A stretch of DNA of 12,198 bases from Candidatus Eisenbergiella stercorigallinarum (GTDB lineage: Bacteria > Bacillota > Clostridia > Lachnospirales > Lachnospiraceae): positions 1 to 12,198 of the forward strand of contig DWUW01000228.1 of the NCBI GenBank assembly GCA_019120525.1, given 5' to 3'. The translations under genes were made by a program, and so were the position numbers. The notes under the pieces were generated by a model that saw only the letters and a program-made list of their open reading frames with translations, did no database searches and was not told where the DNA came from. Position 1 is the stretch's first letter, and each line of letters starts with the position of its first letter. Positions 1 to 6,739 of the stretch are shown piece by piece.

Positions 1-1
1 G

Positions 2-583
2 AGCAATATTTTCAGCTATGAAAAGTGCGGGGGGGAGATGCTTTATCTGCCGAAGCGGTATCATATGTCGGACTACGGCAGCCTGGTACGGGTGACGGAG
101 CTGTTCCATGAGGCAATAGGGAAGAATACCAGGCAGCTGGAACATTATAAGATCCAGCTTGCCTGCAAGGTCCTGGAAGCCTTTACCGAAATCGCGAGAA
201 GCTATGTGACCACGGAGACGGTCCGGTACATGGAAACGCAGCCAAGATCCTGCCGTATGGTGCAGAATCTTCTGCATTACCTGAACCGGGAATATGCTTC
301 CGATATCACGGGCGAGCTTCTGGAAAAGGAATTCGGCGGTAACTTTGACTATATGAACCGGGTATTCCGGAAAACGACGGGAGAGACGATCTTCCGTTAT
401 CTGAACCGGGTACGGATCAACCATGCCAAAGCGCTGATCCTGAATTCCCCCTGGAAAATGTCCGTGATCGGAAGCCGGGTGGGATTTTCGGATGAATACT
501 ATTTCAGCCGGGTATTTAAGAAATATACAGGGAAATCGCCTACGGAATATGCCAGAGAGGGAATGAACGCAAGAGGCGGCTGA
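2..583 (+). CDS. AraC-family transcriptional regulator, C-terminal part (5' end outside window)
   Basis: The frame is open from base 2 through the ATG at 38, and the residues before that ATG read as ordinary protein. The gene therefore almost certainly begins upstream of the window, and the ATG is internal. The visible 193 residues end in a typical AraC/XylS DNA-binding domain of about 100 residues. The first helix-turn-helix lies around ITGELLEKEFGGNFDYMNRV, and the second around MSVIGSRVGFSDEYYFSRVF followed by the family hallmark KKYTGKSPTEYA. The part before it (about 90 residues) is probably the end of the sensor domain, but too little is present to say which effector it binds. AraC proteins of this type normally bind promoter DNA as sugar-responsive activators. 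The gene ends 34 bases before the convergent stop of the next gene. Family call is firm; target and ligand are unknown. Confidence 0.9.
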   Translation, partial: SNIFSYEKCGGEMLYLPKRYHMSDYGSLVRVTELFHEAIGKNTRQLEHYKIQLACKVLEAFTEIARSYVTTETVRYMETQPRSCRMVQNLLHYLNREYASDITGELLEKEFGGNFDYMNRVFRKTTGETIFRYLNRVRINHAKALILNSPWKMSVIGSRVGFSDEYYFSRVFKKYTGKSPTEYAREGMNARGG

Positions 584-617
584 AGGACGCCGGACGGTGG
601 AAGAAGGAAGGGGAAGG

Positions 618-1223
618 TTATTGTTTTTTCAGCCCTGTCGCGCAGGCCATGGCGAGAAAATGAAAATCCGCGCATCGGTTATAACGGTAAAAATCCGTCA
701 TGAGCCGGGTGAGGGGATGGCGCCTGAGGCCGCCGCTTTCATCAAACTGGTCCAGATAGGCGAGAAAGCTGCCAGGATCGTTCTCCGGCATAGCTGAGAA
801 GGCGTCGGACGCGGAAAGAAAGACGGAATCGCACAGAAGGCAGGGAAGCAGCGCGTCCATCCTGTCTCTGATGATGATGGAGCATCGGCAGAGGATCTGG
901 CCTCCGGGAGAGAGGATGCGCAGGGTAAGATAGGAAAGCCCCCGCAGGCTGTATCCGTCTCCCGGAGCGGGAAAGCCATGCGGGGAGGGGAAACCGACGG
1001 ATTCGTAAACCTCCAGCCATATGCTGCGTCCTTTTGGCAGATGGCAGCAAAACGCGATATTCTGCGCAAAATTTTCTGTTTCCGTCCCTTCCGCTTCCAC
1101 TCCCATTTCTGTCATAAAGCCGATCGGGTCATATTCTGTGATCTTCCAGGTGAGCAGCCCTTTTTCAGTCCGCCCTGTCACAGCGGCAAGAAGTTTCTGG
1201 ATTTCGGGTGAATTCATATCCAT
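618..1223 (-). CDS. Conserved-looking hypothetical protein, 201 aa
   Basis: I do not recognise this family. The start at 1223 is supported by AGAAAGGA nine bases upstream; a second ATG two codons later is possible. The protein has no signal peptide and no membrane segment and should be cytoplasmic. Visible features are an N-terminal helical stretch (residues 1-25), a beta-rich middle with acidic ends, two cysteine-bearing patches (CRCSIII around 112-118 and CLLC around 128-131), and a C-terminal part with the polar stretch DQFDESGGLRRHPLTRLMTD. That last segment reads like a conserved block and not like random coding. Codon use matches the neighbours, which argues for a real gene, and the alternative frames here are shadows. 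It converges with the AraC gene and is not in an operon with anything visible. No function is proposed. Confidence 0.7.
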   Translation of the reverse strand: MDMNSPEIQKLLAAVTGRTEKGLLTWKITEYDPIGFMTEMGVEAEGTETENFAQNIAFCCHLPKGRSIWLEVYESVGFPSPHGFPAPGDGYSLRGLSYLTLRILSPGGQILCRCSIIIRDRMDALLPCLLCDSVFLSASDAFSAMPENDPGSFLAYLDQFDESGGLRRHPLTRLMTDFYRYNRCADFHFLAMACATGLKKQ

Positions 1224-1255
1224 ATCTCTGAGTCCTTTCTTTTGCTTTTGTCTGA

Positions 1256-1486
1256 TGGAGAAAGTCTCCCTATAAGGATTTCCCGAAAAAAAGAAAAATA
1301 TTACGTGGGCCGGTCCGGGACAGGGGCGTAGGAAAGAAGGCTTCCATGACGCAGGCCAGATTGGCGGAAGAAGTGGGAGTCAGCGATGTGGGAGGCGGCG
1401 GGGTATATATCAGCAGGATGGAGTCCGGGACGGGAAAGCCGGGCCTGGCGCTCCGGGAAAACGCGGATTTAAGAAGAATGCCATGA
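1256..1486 (+). pseudogene. Degenerate XRE/Cro-type helix-turn-helix relic
   Basis: An open stretch begins after a TGA at 1253 and ends at the TGA at 1484. Its only ATG (1346) would give 46 residues. The translation contains MTQARLAEEVGVS followed by VYISRMESGTGKPGLAL, which matches the core of the XRE/HTH_3 domain: the MTQxxLAEExGVS helices, then YISRxESGxxKPxL. A four-glycine segment (GGGG) from a GC-rich run interrupts the recognition-helix region. The residues before the ATG (KILRGPVRDRGVGKKAS) resemble a poorly preserved first helix without a usable start. After GLAL the frame decays within about ten residues, so helices four and five are missing. I see no clear ribosome site. I read it as a decayed gene fragment. 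A short expressed peptide is possible but less likely. It lies in a 403-base stretch (1224-1626) without an intact gene. Confidence 0.45.
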
Positions 1487-1496
1487 GAAAAGGAAG

Positions 1497-1567
1497 AATG
1501 TCCGCCGAACGGCGCTTCGCATGACCGGATGGATCCGGGTGGGAAGCTCTGTCCGGCGGACATTTTT
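1497..1567 (+). other. Nested long stem-loop, structured RNA or terminator candidate
   Basis: Perfect 11-base arms AATGTCCGCCG (1497-1507) and CGGCGGACATT (1554-1564) enclose 46 bases. Inside, GCTTC can pair with GAAGC, and further in CCGG pairs with CCGG around ATGGAT, so the whole element can fold as one extended rod. On the plus strand it ends in a T5 run (1563-1567). On the minus strand it is followed by CTTCCTTTTC, so it could also stop transcripts leaving the MATE gene. The loop is longer than in ordinary terminators, hence a small structured RNA or repeat remnant remains possible. It follows the helix-turn-helix relic by ten bases. Confidence 0.5.
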
Positions 1568-1569
1568 GG

Positions 1570-1628
1570 GCCTGTCCGGAACGATTTACCTGCCTGCAGG
1601 CAAAAACGCGTTCCGCCCGGGCTTTTTT
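1570..1628 (+). terminator. Probable rho-independent terminator (plus strand)
   Basis: CGGAACG (1577-1583) pairs with CGTTCCG (1609-1615), extended by GCCT/GGGC at the base (1570-1573 with 1619-1622). The palindrome GCCTGCAGGC (1592-1601) forms an inner hairpin. A T6 run at 1623-1628 follows directly. It would stop plus-strand transcripts before they run antisense into the MATE gene; the T run overlaps the MATE stop codon. Confidence 0.4.
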
Positions 1629-3009
1629 ATACGTGTTTCTGTGTCCAGCGGCGGGAACGCCATCTGGTGAAAAAGGTAATGCCCCGAAACAGCTCGTCCA
1701 TCATAAAGGCGATCCAGCAGCCGGTCAGTCCCAGGCCGAGACGGATGCCTAGGAGATAGGAAAACAGAATGCTCATCGCCCAGGAAGAGAAGATGGATAC
1801 TACCATGGAAAACATCACGTCTCCGGCTCCGCGCAGGGAGTTGTCTTCGATATGGTTAAAAGCGCGCCCGATCTCCACAAAAATGTCGATGAAAAGGATG
1901 GGGGCGGCCATGGCGAAGATGGCAGGATCATCCGTAAACAGTCTCAGCAGAGGCCGGCCGAAGATACAGATCAGGGAAGAACCGGCTATGTTGAGCAGCA
2001 CGGCGATGCGCAGGTTCTGGAGATTCAGCCGGTAGGCCTTGTCGTACTCCCCGGCGCCGGTCAGCCAGCCGATGATCAGGGAGGTCGCCGTCCCCAGAGC
2101 CATTCCTACCACATAGATATAGAAAAAAATGGTGGAAAGATAGATTTTGGTGGAAATGGCGGTCGTTCCCAGGATTCCGAGGATTGAGGTGGAAACCACC
2201 TGGGAGGTGGAATAGGAAAGGGAGCTGATCCCGCCGGGAAGGCCGATATGCAGGATGCTTCCGATGCATCGGAGGGTCTTCAGGTTCTTTTTCGTGAACT
2301 GAAGGTCCAGATTGCTGCGCCAGAGGCAGACAGAGATCAGCGCAAGAGCCAGTCCCCGGCTGATCACGTTGGTGACGGCAATCCCGGTAACGCCGTACAG
2401 GGGCGTTTCAAAGGGGCGGAAGATAACGATGCAGTTGAGGGCTGCGTTCATGGCATTCATGAACAGGGAGGCGGCAACCGCGACCTTCGGGAGCCCGTAG
2501 CTTCTGAAAATGGCGGATACGGAGGACATCAGCGCCTGAAAAAAGGAAAAGGATACGCAGATCCTGAAGTAACCCGCCGCGTCTGCCAGGACCTGGCCGG
2601 TCAGGTTCATCATTCCCATCAGCCGTACGGCAAATACGGAAAGGAGCCCTCCTACGCACAGGCTGAGGACGAAGCTGCAGAGGATGGAGGTAAAGGCGGC
2701 GTCCGACGCCTGGTCGGGCTTCTTCGCGCCAAGCCGGTGGCTGATGAAGATGCTGGTGCCCGTGCTGATCACGGTATAAAAGGTGAAGATCATGCTCAAC
2801 AGCTGATTCGCGGCTCCGACCGCCGCCACGGCGTCGTCGGAATACTGGCTCAGGATCAGCGTGTTTACCGTTCCCATGGAATTGGTCAGCAAGGATTCCA
2901 CGAGGAAGGGAAGAAAAACAGAGAACAGGGTCAGCGTTCCCTGCGGGGTATCGATGCGGCTCAGATCCCTGTCATACAGCCTGATACGTGGTAATGAGGT
3001 GGCTTTCAT
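1627..3009 (-). CDS. MATE-family multidrug/metabolite efflux transporter
   Basis: This 460-residue integral membrane protein fits the usual MATE length (about 440-470) with twelve predicted membrane segments. The two homologous halves are visible. Residues 60-110 hold AVAAVGAANQL and GTSIFISHRLGAKK; the second half repeats the pattern at 285-325 (TKIYLSTIF, then GTATSLIIGWLTGAG). A short charged cytosolic N-terminus (residues 1-22) precedes the first helix. MATE proteins export cationic drugs or aromatic metabolites across the cytoplasmic membrane using Na+ or H+ gradients; the coupling ion cannot be told here. The start at 3009 is set by AAAGGA eight bases upstream. It lies 131 bases after the GH2 stop on the same strand, with no clear promoter between, so co-transcription with GH2 is likely. 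A long hairpin stands just before its ribosome site. The substrate is unknown. Confidence 0.92.
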   Translation of the reverse strand: MKATSLPRIRLYDRDLSRIDTPQGTLTLFSVFLPFLVESLLTNSMGTVNTLILSQYSDDAVAAVGAANQLLSMIFTFYTVISTGTSIFISHRLGAKKPDQASDAAFTSILCSFVLSLCVGGLLSVFAVRLMGMMNLTGQVLADAAGYFRICVSFSFFQALMSSVSAIFRSYGLPKVAVAASLFMNAMNAALNCIVIFRPFETPLYGVTGIAVTNVISRGLALALISVCLWRSNLDLQFTKKNLKTLRCIGSILHIGLPGGISSLSYSTSQVVSTSILGILGTTAISTKIYLSTIFFYIYVVGMALGTATSLIIGWLTGAGEYDKAYRLNLQNLRIAVLLNIAGSSLICIFGRPLLRLFTDDPAIFAMAAPILFIDIFVEIGRAFNHIEDNSLRGAGDVMFSMVVSIFSSWAMSILFSYLLGIRLGLGLTGCWIAFMMDELFRGITFFTRWRSRRWTQKHV

Positions 3010-3028
3010 GTCTGATATCCTTTCCGCC

Positions 3029-3083
3029 GTACGGAAGAAAAGAAGGGGCCGGCAGGCCCGCTTCTTTTCTTCCGTACTTTTTT
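3029..3083 (+). other. Very long perfect hairpin with plus-strand T6, in the MATE leader
   Basis: The arms GTACGGAAGAAAAGAAG (3029-3045) and CTTCTTTTCTTCCGTAC (3061-3077) are exact complements over 17 bases. GGGCC/GGCCC adds five more pairs around a four-base loop (3051-3054), with one bulged G at 3060. T6 follows at 3078-3083. As drawn it is a textbook terminator for plus-strand transcripts, but no plus-strand gene lies upstream within 1.4 kb. In the minus-strand mRNA from GH2 to MATE the hairpin ends a few bases before the MATE ribosome site and has no trailing T run, so there it would be a leader structure. It could influence MATE translation, mRNA decay, or block antisense transcripts. 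Confidence 0.75.
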
Positions 3084-3140
3084 GATCTGATGAAATGGCC
3101 GCTGCCGCGGCTTGCCGGACGGGAAAGCTTCCTGTCTGGA

Positions 3141-5564
3141 TCAGTCCTCCGGCAGCAGGATAGCGGCTTCGCCGCAGCCGTCAGCCTGAACAGATACGGA
3201 AATGCTTCCGGATCCCGTCCTGCGCACATAGGCGATCAGCCTGCCGTGCAGGGTGGTTCTGGTGTGCGCGCTGTAAGGCGTATTATCCGCGAGGTTTCCG
3301 TTTTCAAGGCCAAGAAGGACGCCGGGGCCGGATACGGAAACGCTCACCGGAAGATCCTGATGCACGGCCGCGTTTCCATCCCGGTCGGCCAGTGTGACCT
3401 CAATCTGCTCCACGCTTACGGGATGGACTGCGTCTTTCCGGGAAGCGTCCTGCCCGGCAAAGGCCGTTTCCGGGGCCGACCAGCGGCTTAAAAGCAGACG
3501 CTCCGGTTCGCCCGTGGTAGTGAGCTGGAAGGTAAGAGGATCCGGGCTTTCCTGTCCGGCTCCCGTCTCAGGATATCCTTTTACGGAGAGCTCACCGGCT
3601 TCAAAGGGAACGATCCAGTCCATGCTTCCCTCTTCATTCAGACCCTCCTTCCTTCCGAGGCTCCTGCCATTTAAAAACAGCTCCGCGCAGGGAAGGTTGG
3701 TGTAACAGCGAACCAGTATCTGCTCGCCGTCCTGGTAGTTCCAGCAATCGGCGGAGGGAAGATACTCTGTCGTGTCCCCTGTATACGGAGAGGTGGACAG
3801 ATGCAGGACGGGCGTATCAAGCCAGAAGGACTGTCTTCTGTAATACCGGTTCTTCGGGAAGCCGGCCAGGGTGAGAAGCCCGGCCCCGGAGCCATGGACA
3901 GGCCATCCATGCGCTTCTCCCAGATAGTCGATGCCGGTCCAGAGGAACTGGCCGCTGATGTAATCGTTGTCGGCAACGGCTTTCCAGGCCTCCAGGGAAT
4001 GCCCGTTCTCACTGCCGAGGAAGGGCAGGGACGGGAAGCGCTTGTGGTCCTCCCCGTACAGATGCTCTTTATAGTTGTAGCCTACCACATCCAGCGCGTC
4101 AAAGTAGTGCAGCCTGGAGGAAAGCTCCGGGAAGGCCGCTGCCAGCGTGACGGGCCGGGTAGGATCGCTGCGGCGTACGATATCAGCCAGCCTTCTTGCG
4201 ATGGGAGCGAGCCGCTCCATATTGGGCTTGTCCGGATTATACTGACGCTCCGCCGCGGGTTTATTGGCGTCGTTGTTGCCGGTCATCTCCGCAAAGAGCG
4301 GATGGCAGTAGGGATCGTTGGGATAATCGATCTCGTTTCCAATGCTCCAGAGGATGATGGAAGGATGGTTCCTGTCACGCAGGACCATGGCGGTCAGATC
4401 CTTTTCATGCCACTCAGGGAAGTCTTCAAAATAGCCCTGGTGCTTGGGCGGATAGACATTGTGTCCCGTAGACCATTTGTTTTTGGCGTTTTCCCATTCG
4501 TCAAAAGCCTCGTCCATCATCAGGAAGCCCAGTCTGTCACACAGGTCATACAGCTCCGGCATATGCGGGTTGTGGCTTGTACGGATGGCGTTGCAGCCCA
4601 TTTCCTTCAGGGAAAGCAGGCGTCTTTCCCATACCTCCCGGGTCATTGCCGCTCCGAGGCAGCCGCCGTCGTGATGGACGCAGACACCCTTCAGCTTCCT
4701 GCGCTGGCCGTTCAGGAAAAAGCCCTCGTCCGGGTCGAAGCGGAAGGTACGGATGCCGACCTGGCCTTCATATACCCGATACGGAGCAGCCCCGTCCACG
4801 GAAAGTTCTGTCGTCAGCGTATAAAGCGCCGGATCTTCAGGAGACCAGAGCCGGGGATCGGATACGCTTCCGCTTAAAAGCACCTTCTCCGGCCTGCCGG
4901 GCTCCAGATCCACGCAGGAGCTTACCTCAAGCACCTTTTTGCCGGCGGGGGCGGTCAGGCTGCTGGTTACGGATACTTTTACCGCCCTGTCAGTGTCGTT
5001 GACCAGCTCGTGGGAAACCTCGACCTGGGCGCAGCTGCCGTCTTCCCCGTACAGGGTGGAGAAGAAGATCCCGTAAGGGACAGGATGGACGGGTTCTTCA
5101 ATCAGGACGTAAGCCTTCCTCGTGATGCCGGAACCGGTGAACCATCTGGAATCCGCAAGGTCTGTATGGGTGACCTTGACGGTGATCTCGTTTTCCTGCT
5201 GCCCGAAGCAGGCGATGGCGCTGATATCATAGGCCACGGGCACATAGCCGTTGGGACGTTTCCCCAGATAATAGCTGTTGCACCATACCTGGCTGTTTTT
5301 ATAGATCCCGTCAAAGCAGACGGCGACCTTTTTACCTCTGTACTGCTCCGGAAGGGAGAAACGCAGCCTGTACCAGCCGATGCCTCCCGCCAGATAGCCG
5401 GTGCCGCTGGAATATTCCTTTGAAAAAGGAAGGGTGACGGACCAGTCATGAGGAAGCGTGACGCTTTCCCACGCGGAATCATCGTAGCCCTTGTACCAGG
5501 CGTCTTCCGCTTCGCCCAGATAAAATTTCCAGTTGTCGTTCAGTAAAATCCTCGTTGAATCCAT
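3141..5564 (-). CDS. Glycoside hydrolase family 2, beta-galactosidase type
   Basis: The 807-residue protein shows the GH2 order: N-terminal jelly-roll sugar-binding domain (about 1-160), Ig-like domain (about 165-275), catalytic TIM barrel (about 276-590), a DUF4982-like domain (about 605-690) and a C-terminal Ig-like domain (about 715-803). The acid/base is E411 in WSIGNEID and the nucleophile is probably E519 in FLGSENGHS. Other family marks are RTSHNPH (328-334), MDEAFDEW and LWTGIDYLGE. It lacks a signal peptide, so it acts on imported oligosaccharides in the cytoplasm. The asparagine-lysine motif that marks beta-glucuronidases is not seen, which favours beta-galactosidase, though members with this architecture include other specificities. 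The start at 5564 has AAGAGG six bases upstream. It has its own promoter and is followed by the MATE gene. The AraC gene upstream on the same strand is the likely regulator. Confidence 0.9.
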   Translation of the reverse strand: MDSTRILLNDNWKFYLGEAEDAWYKGYDDSAWESVTLPHDWSVTLPFSKEYSSGTGYLAGGIGWYRLRFSLPEQYRGKKVAVCFDGIYKNSQVWCNSYYLGKRPNGYVPVAYDISAIACFGQQENEITVKVTHTDLADSRWFTGSGITRKAYVLIEEPVHPVPYGIFFSTLYGEDGSCAQVEVSHELVNDTDRAVKVSVTSSLTAPAGKKVLEVSSCVDLEPGRPEKVLLSGSVSDPRLWSPEDPALYTLTTELSVDGAAPYRVYEGQVGIRTFRFDPDEGFFLNGQRRKLKGVCVHHDGGCLGAAMTREVWERRLLSLKEMGCNAIRTSHNPHMPELYDLCDRLGFLMMDEAFDEWENAKNKWSTGHNVYPPKHQGYFEDFPEWHEKDLTAMVLRDRNHPSIILWSIGNEIDYPNDPYCHPLFAEMTGNNDANKPAAERQYNPDKPNMERLAPIARRLADIVRRSDPTRPVTLAAAFPELSSRLHYFDALDVVGYNYKEHLYGEDHKRFPSLPFLGSENGHSLEAWKAVADNDYISGQFLWTGIDYLGEAHGWPVHGSGAGLLTLAGFPKNRYYRRQSFWLDTPVLHLSTSPYTGDTTEYLPSADCWNYQDGEQILVRCYTNLPCAELFLNGRSLGRKEGLNEEGSMDWIVPFEAGELSVKGYPETGAGQESPDPLTFQLTTTGEPERLLLSRWSAPETAFAGQDASRKDAVHPVSVEQIEVTLADRDGNAAVHQDLPVSVSVSGPGVLLGLENGNLADNTPYSAHTRTTLHGRLIAYVRRTGSGSISVSVQADGCGEAAILLPED

Positions 5565-5632
5565 ATCTGCCTCTTTCCCCGCCGTTGGGCGGACCTGGGT
5601 ATTGATGAGAAGGAAAATCCCTTTCTTTTATC

Positions 5633-5660
5633 AGTATAGGAGAAAAAGCAGGGAAAACAA
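5633..5660 (-). promoter_or_regulatory. Sigma-A promoter for the GH2-MATE unit
   Basis: Read on the minus strand: -35 TTGTTT (5655-5660), 16-base spacer, -10 TATACT (5633-5638). It gives a leader of about 60-65 bases to the GH2 start. The -10 and the bases after it (TATACTGATAAA) recur exactly at the promoter of the AraC gene at 10980-11840. The imperfect -35 is what one expects of an activator-dependent promoter. Confidence 0.6.
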
Positions 5661-5724
5661 TGGAGAAAAGGGTAGATAATTTGTACTTAAGCGACTTTTG
5701 TGGACAGAAGGAAGGCGCCGCCCG

Positions 5725-6576
5725 CTATCTAACGTGCCTGTGCCGATACTCAGCGGGAGAGACGCCGGACGCTTTCCGGAACACCTTGCAGAAATAATTG
5801 CCGCAGGAAAACCCGCAGGAGGCGGCGATCTCCTCGATGCAGAGAGAGGTATTCAGAAGCAGGAAGACCGCATGGGACAGACGGATCCCGGTCAGGCTCG
5901 CAAGCGGCGTCTGCCCGGTTTCCCTGGTAAAAAGGCGGGTGAAATAGGCGGCGGAGAGATCCAGGCGCGCCGCAAGCTCCTCCATGGAAAGGCGTTCGGG
6001 AAAATGCTCCTTCATATAATGAAGCGCCGCCGCCACAGCGGGGGAGGGCTCGGGAAGGGAAGGGGATTCCAGCGTCCGCAGCAGGGCGGACAGAAACCGG
6101 TAGACAAGCTCGCCGCCTTCGTAACTTTTCAGCTGCCGTCCTTCCCGGATTTCCCGGTGCAGGTTCAGCCACAGCAGGATGGGGAAGCTGTCCCGGGGCA
6201 GAAAGAAGCAGGAACCGAAGGATTCCCGGATCCGGTTAAAAAAGGGGAGGGCGGCTTCCCCGCGGAAATGGACATACAGAAATTCCCAGCATACCTCTGG
6301 CCTGTCCGCCGGCAGAAAGTAACGGCTTTCCTCCGGGACATGGATGAGGAAGGCTTTCCCGGCGGACAGGGACTGCGTCTGCCCCGGCTCTTCAAAGACA
6401 CCCTGCCCGCGAAGCGTATACTGAAAGAGATAGCCGCTGTAATCCCTTTTCGCGTTGTCATAATCATAGGCTTCCTTCTGCCGCGCTTCCAGGCCGAAGT
6501 CAAGAAGGACAAGGGGCTCGTCCGCCAGAGAACCGGACTGCAGGAAACCAAAGCTTCCAAAAGTTTTGTTGGTCAA
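5725..6576 (-). CDS. AraC-family transcriptional regulator, TTG start
   Basis: This 283-residue regulator has an N-terminal cupin-like sensor (about residues 20-110; ...GYLFQYTLRGQGVFEE..., IHVPEESRYFLPADRP, WEFLYVHFRG) and a C-terminal AraC DNA-binding domain (about 183-280). The two helix-turn-helix units are LSMEELAARLDLSAAYFTRLF and LCIEEIAASCGFSCGNYFCKVF, followed by RKASGVSPAEY. I place the start at the TTG at 6574-6576, because AGGAGG stands exactly eight bases upstream. The frame stays open for 66 more codons to an ATG at 6774, but that extension runs across both promoters and the start of the divergent GH27 gene and codes for an implausible hydrophobic leader. The gene is divergent from GH27 and in line with GH2, so it probably controls both, activating in response to a sugar. 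Ligand unknown. Confidence 0.88.
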   Translation of the reverse strand: MTNKTFGSFGFLQSGSLADEPLVLLDFGLEARQKEAYDYDNAKRDYSGYLFQYTLRGQGVFEEPGQTQSLSAGKAFLIHVPEESRYFLPADRPEVCWEFLYVHFRGEAALPFFNRIRESFGSCFFLPRDSFPILLWLNLHREIREGRQLKSYEGGELVYRFLSALLRTLESPSLPEPSPAVAAALHYMKEHFPERLSMEELAARLDLSAAYFTRLFTRETGQTPLASLTGIRLSHAVFLLLNTSLCIEEIAASCGFSCGNYFCKVFRKASGVSPAEYRHRHVR

Positions 6577-6583
6577 AAAATTA

Positions 6584-6592
6584 CCCTCCTTT
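6584..6592 (-). promoter_or_regulatory. Strong ribosome binding site that fixes the TTG start
   Basis: The minus strand reads AAAGGAGGG, a near-perfect Shine-Dalgarno sequence, with eight bases between AGGAGG and the TTG at 6576. No other start codon in this frame has a comparable site, so it decides the N-terminus of the AraC regulator. Confidence 0.8.
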
Positions 6593-6607
6593 GTCACTTT
6601 TTTATTC

Positions 6608-6636
6608 TTGATGCATCCTTTTACGCATATTATAAT
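6608..6636 (+). promoter_or_regulatory. Sigma-A promoter for the GH27 gene
   Basis: -35 TTGATG (6608-6613), 17-base spacer, perfect -10 TATAAT (6631-6636). Transcription would start near 6643 and leave a leader of about 97 bases before the GH27 ATG. Its -10 overlaps the -10 of the opposing AraC promoter. Confidence 0.72.
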
Positions 6637-6657
6637 CAGGATAGACAGGGAGGACAA
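6629..6657 (-). promoter_or_regulatory. Opposing sigma-A promoter for the AraC regulator
   Basis: Read on the minus strand: -35 TTGTCC (6652-6657), 17-base spacer, perfect -10 TATAAT (6629-6634). The palindromic core ATTATAAT (6629-6636) serves as -10 for both directions, so the two promoters point toward each other across the same box and cannot be occupied together. Confidence 0.6.
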
Positions 6658-6739
6658 GACCAAAAGACGCTGCGAAAGAATGCAGTCAAAATGATACCCT
6701 GCCGTAAGGGAACAGAATGTCAGGAAACGGAGGAAGGAC

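Noticed and set aside
578..634. GGCTGAA/TTCAGCC pairing across the convergent stops as a terminator
   Set aside because: The loop is over 40 bases and no T run follows the second arm.
3141..5564. GH2 enzyme as a beta-glucuronidase
   Set aside because: The asparagine-lysine motif expected after the nucleophile in glucuronidases is not present, and the C-terminal domain layout fits beta-galactosidase-type proteins better.
5690..6671. CAAAAG-A/T-CGCT near both the GH2 promoter (5690-5700, minus) and the AraC/GH27 promoters (6661-6671, plus) as a shared AraC operator
   Set aside because: Ten of eleven bases match, but in different positions and orientation relative to the promoters, and a match of this quality between two such regions is expected by chance about once in three tries.
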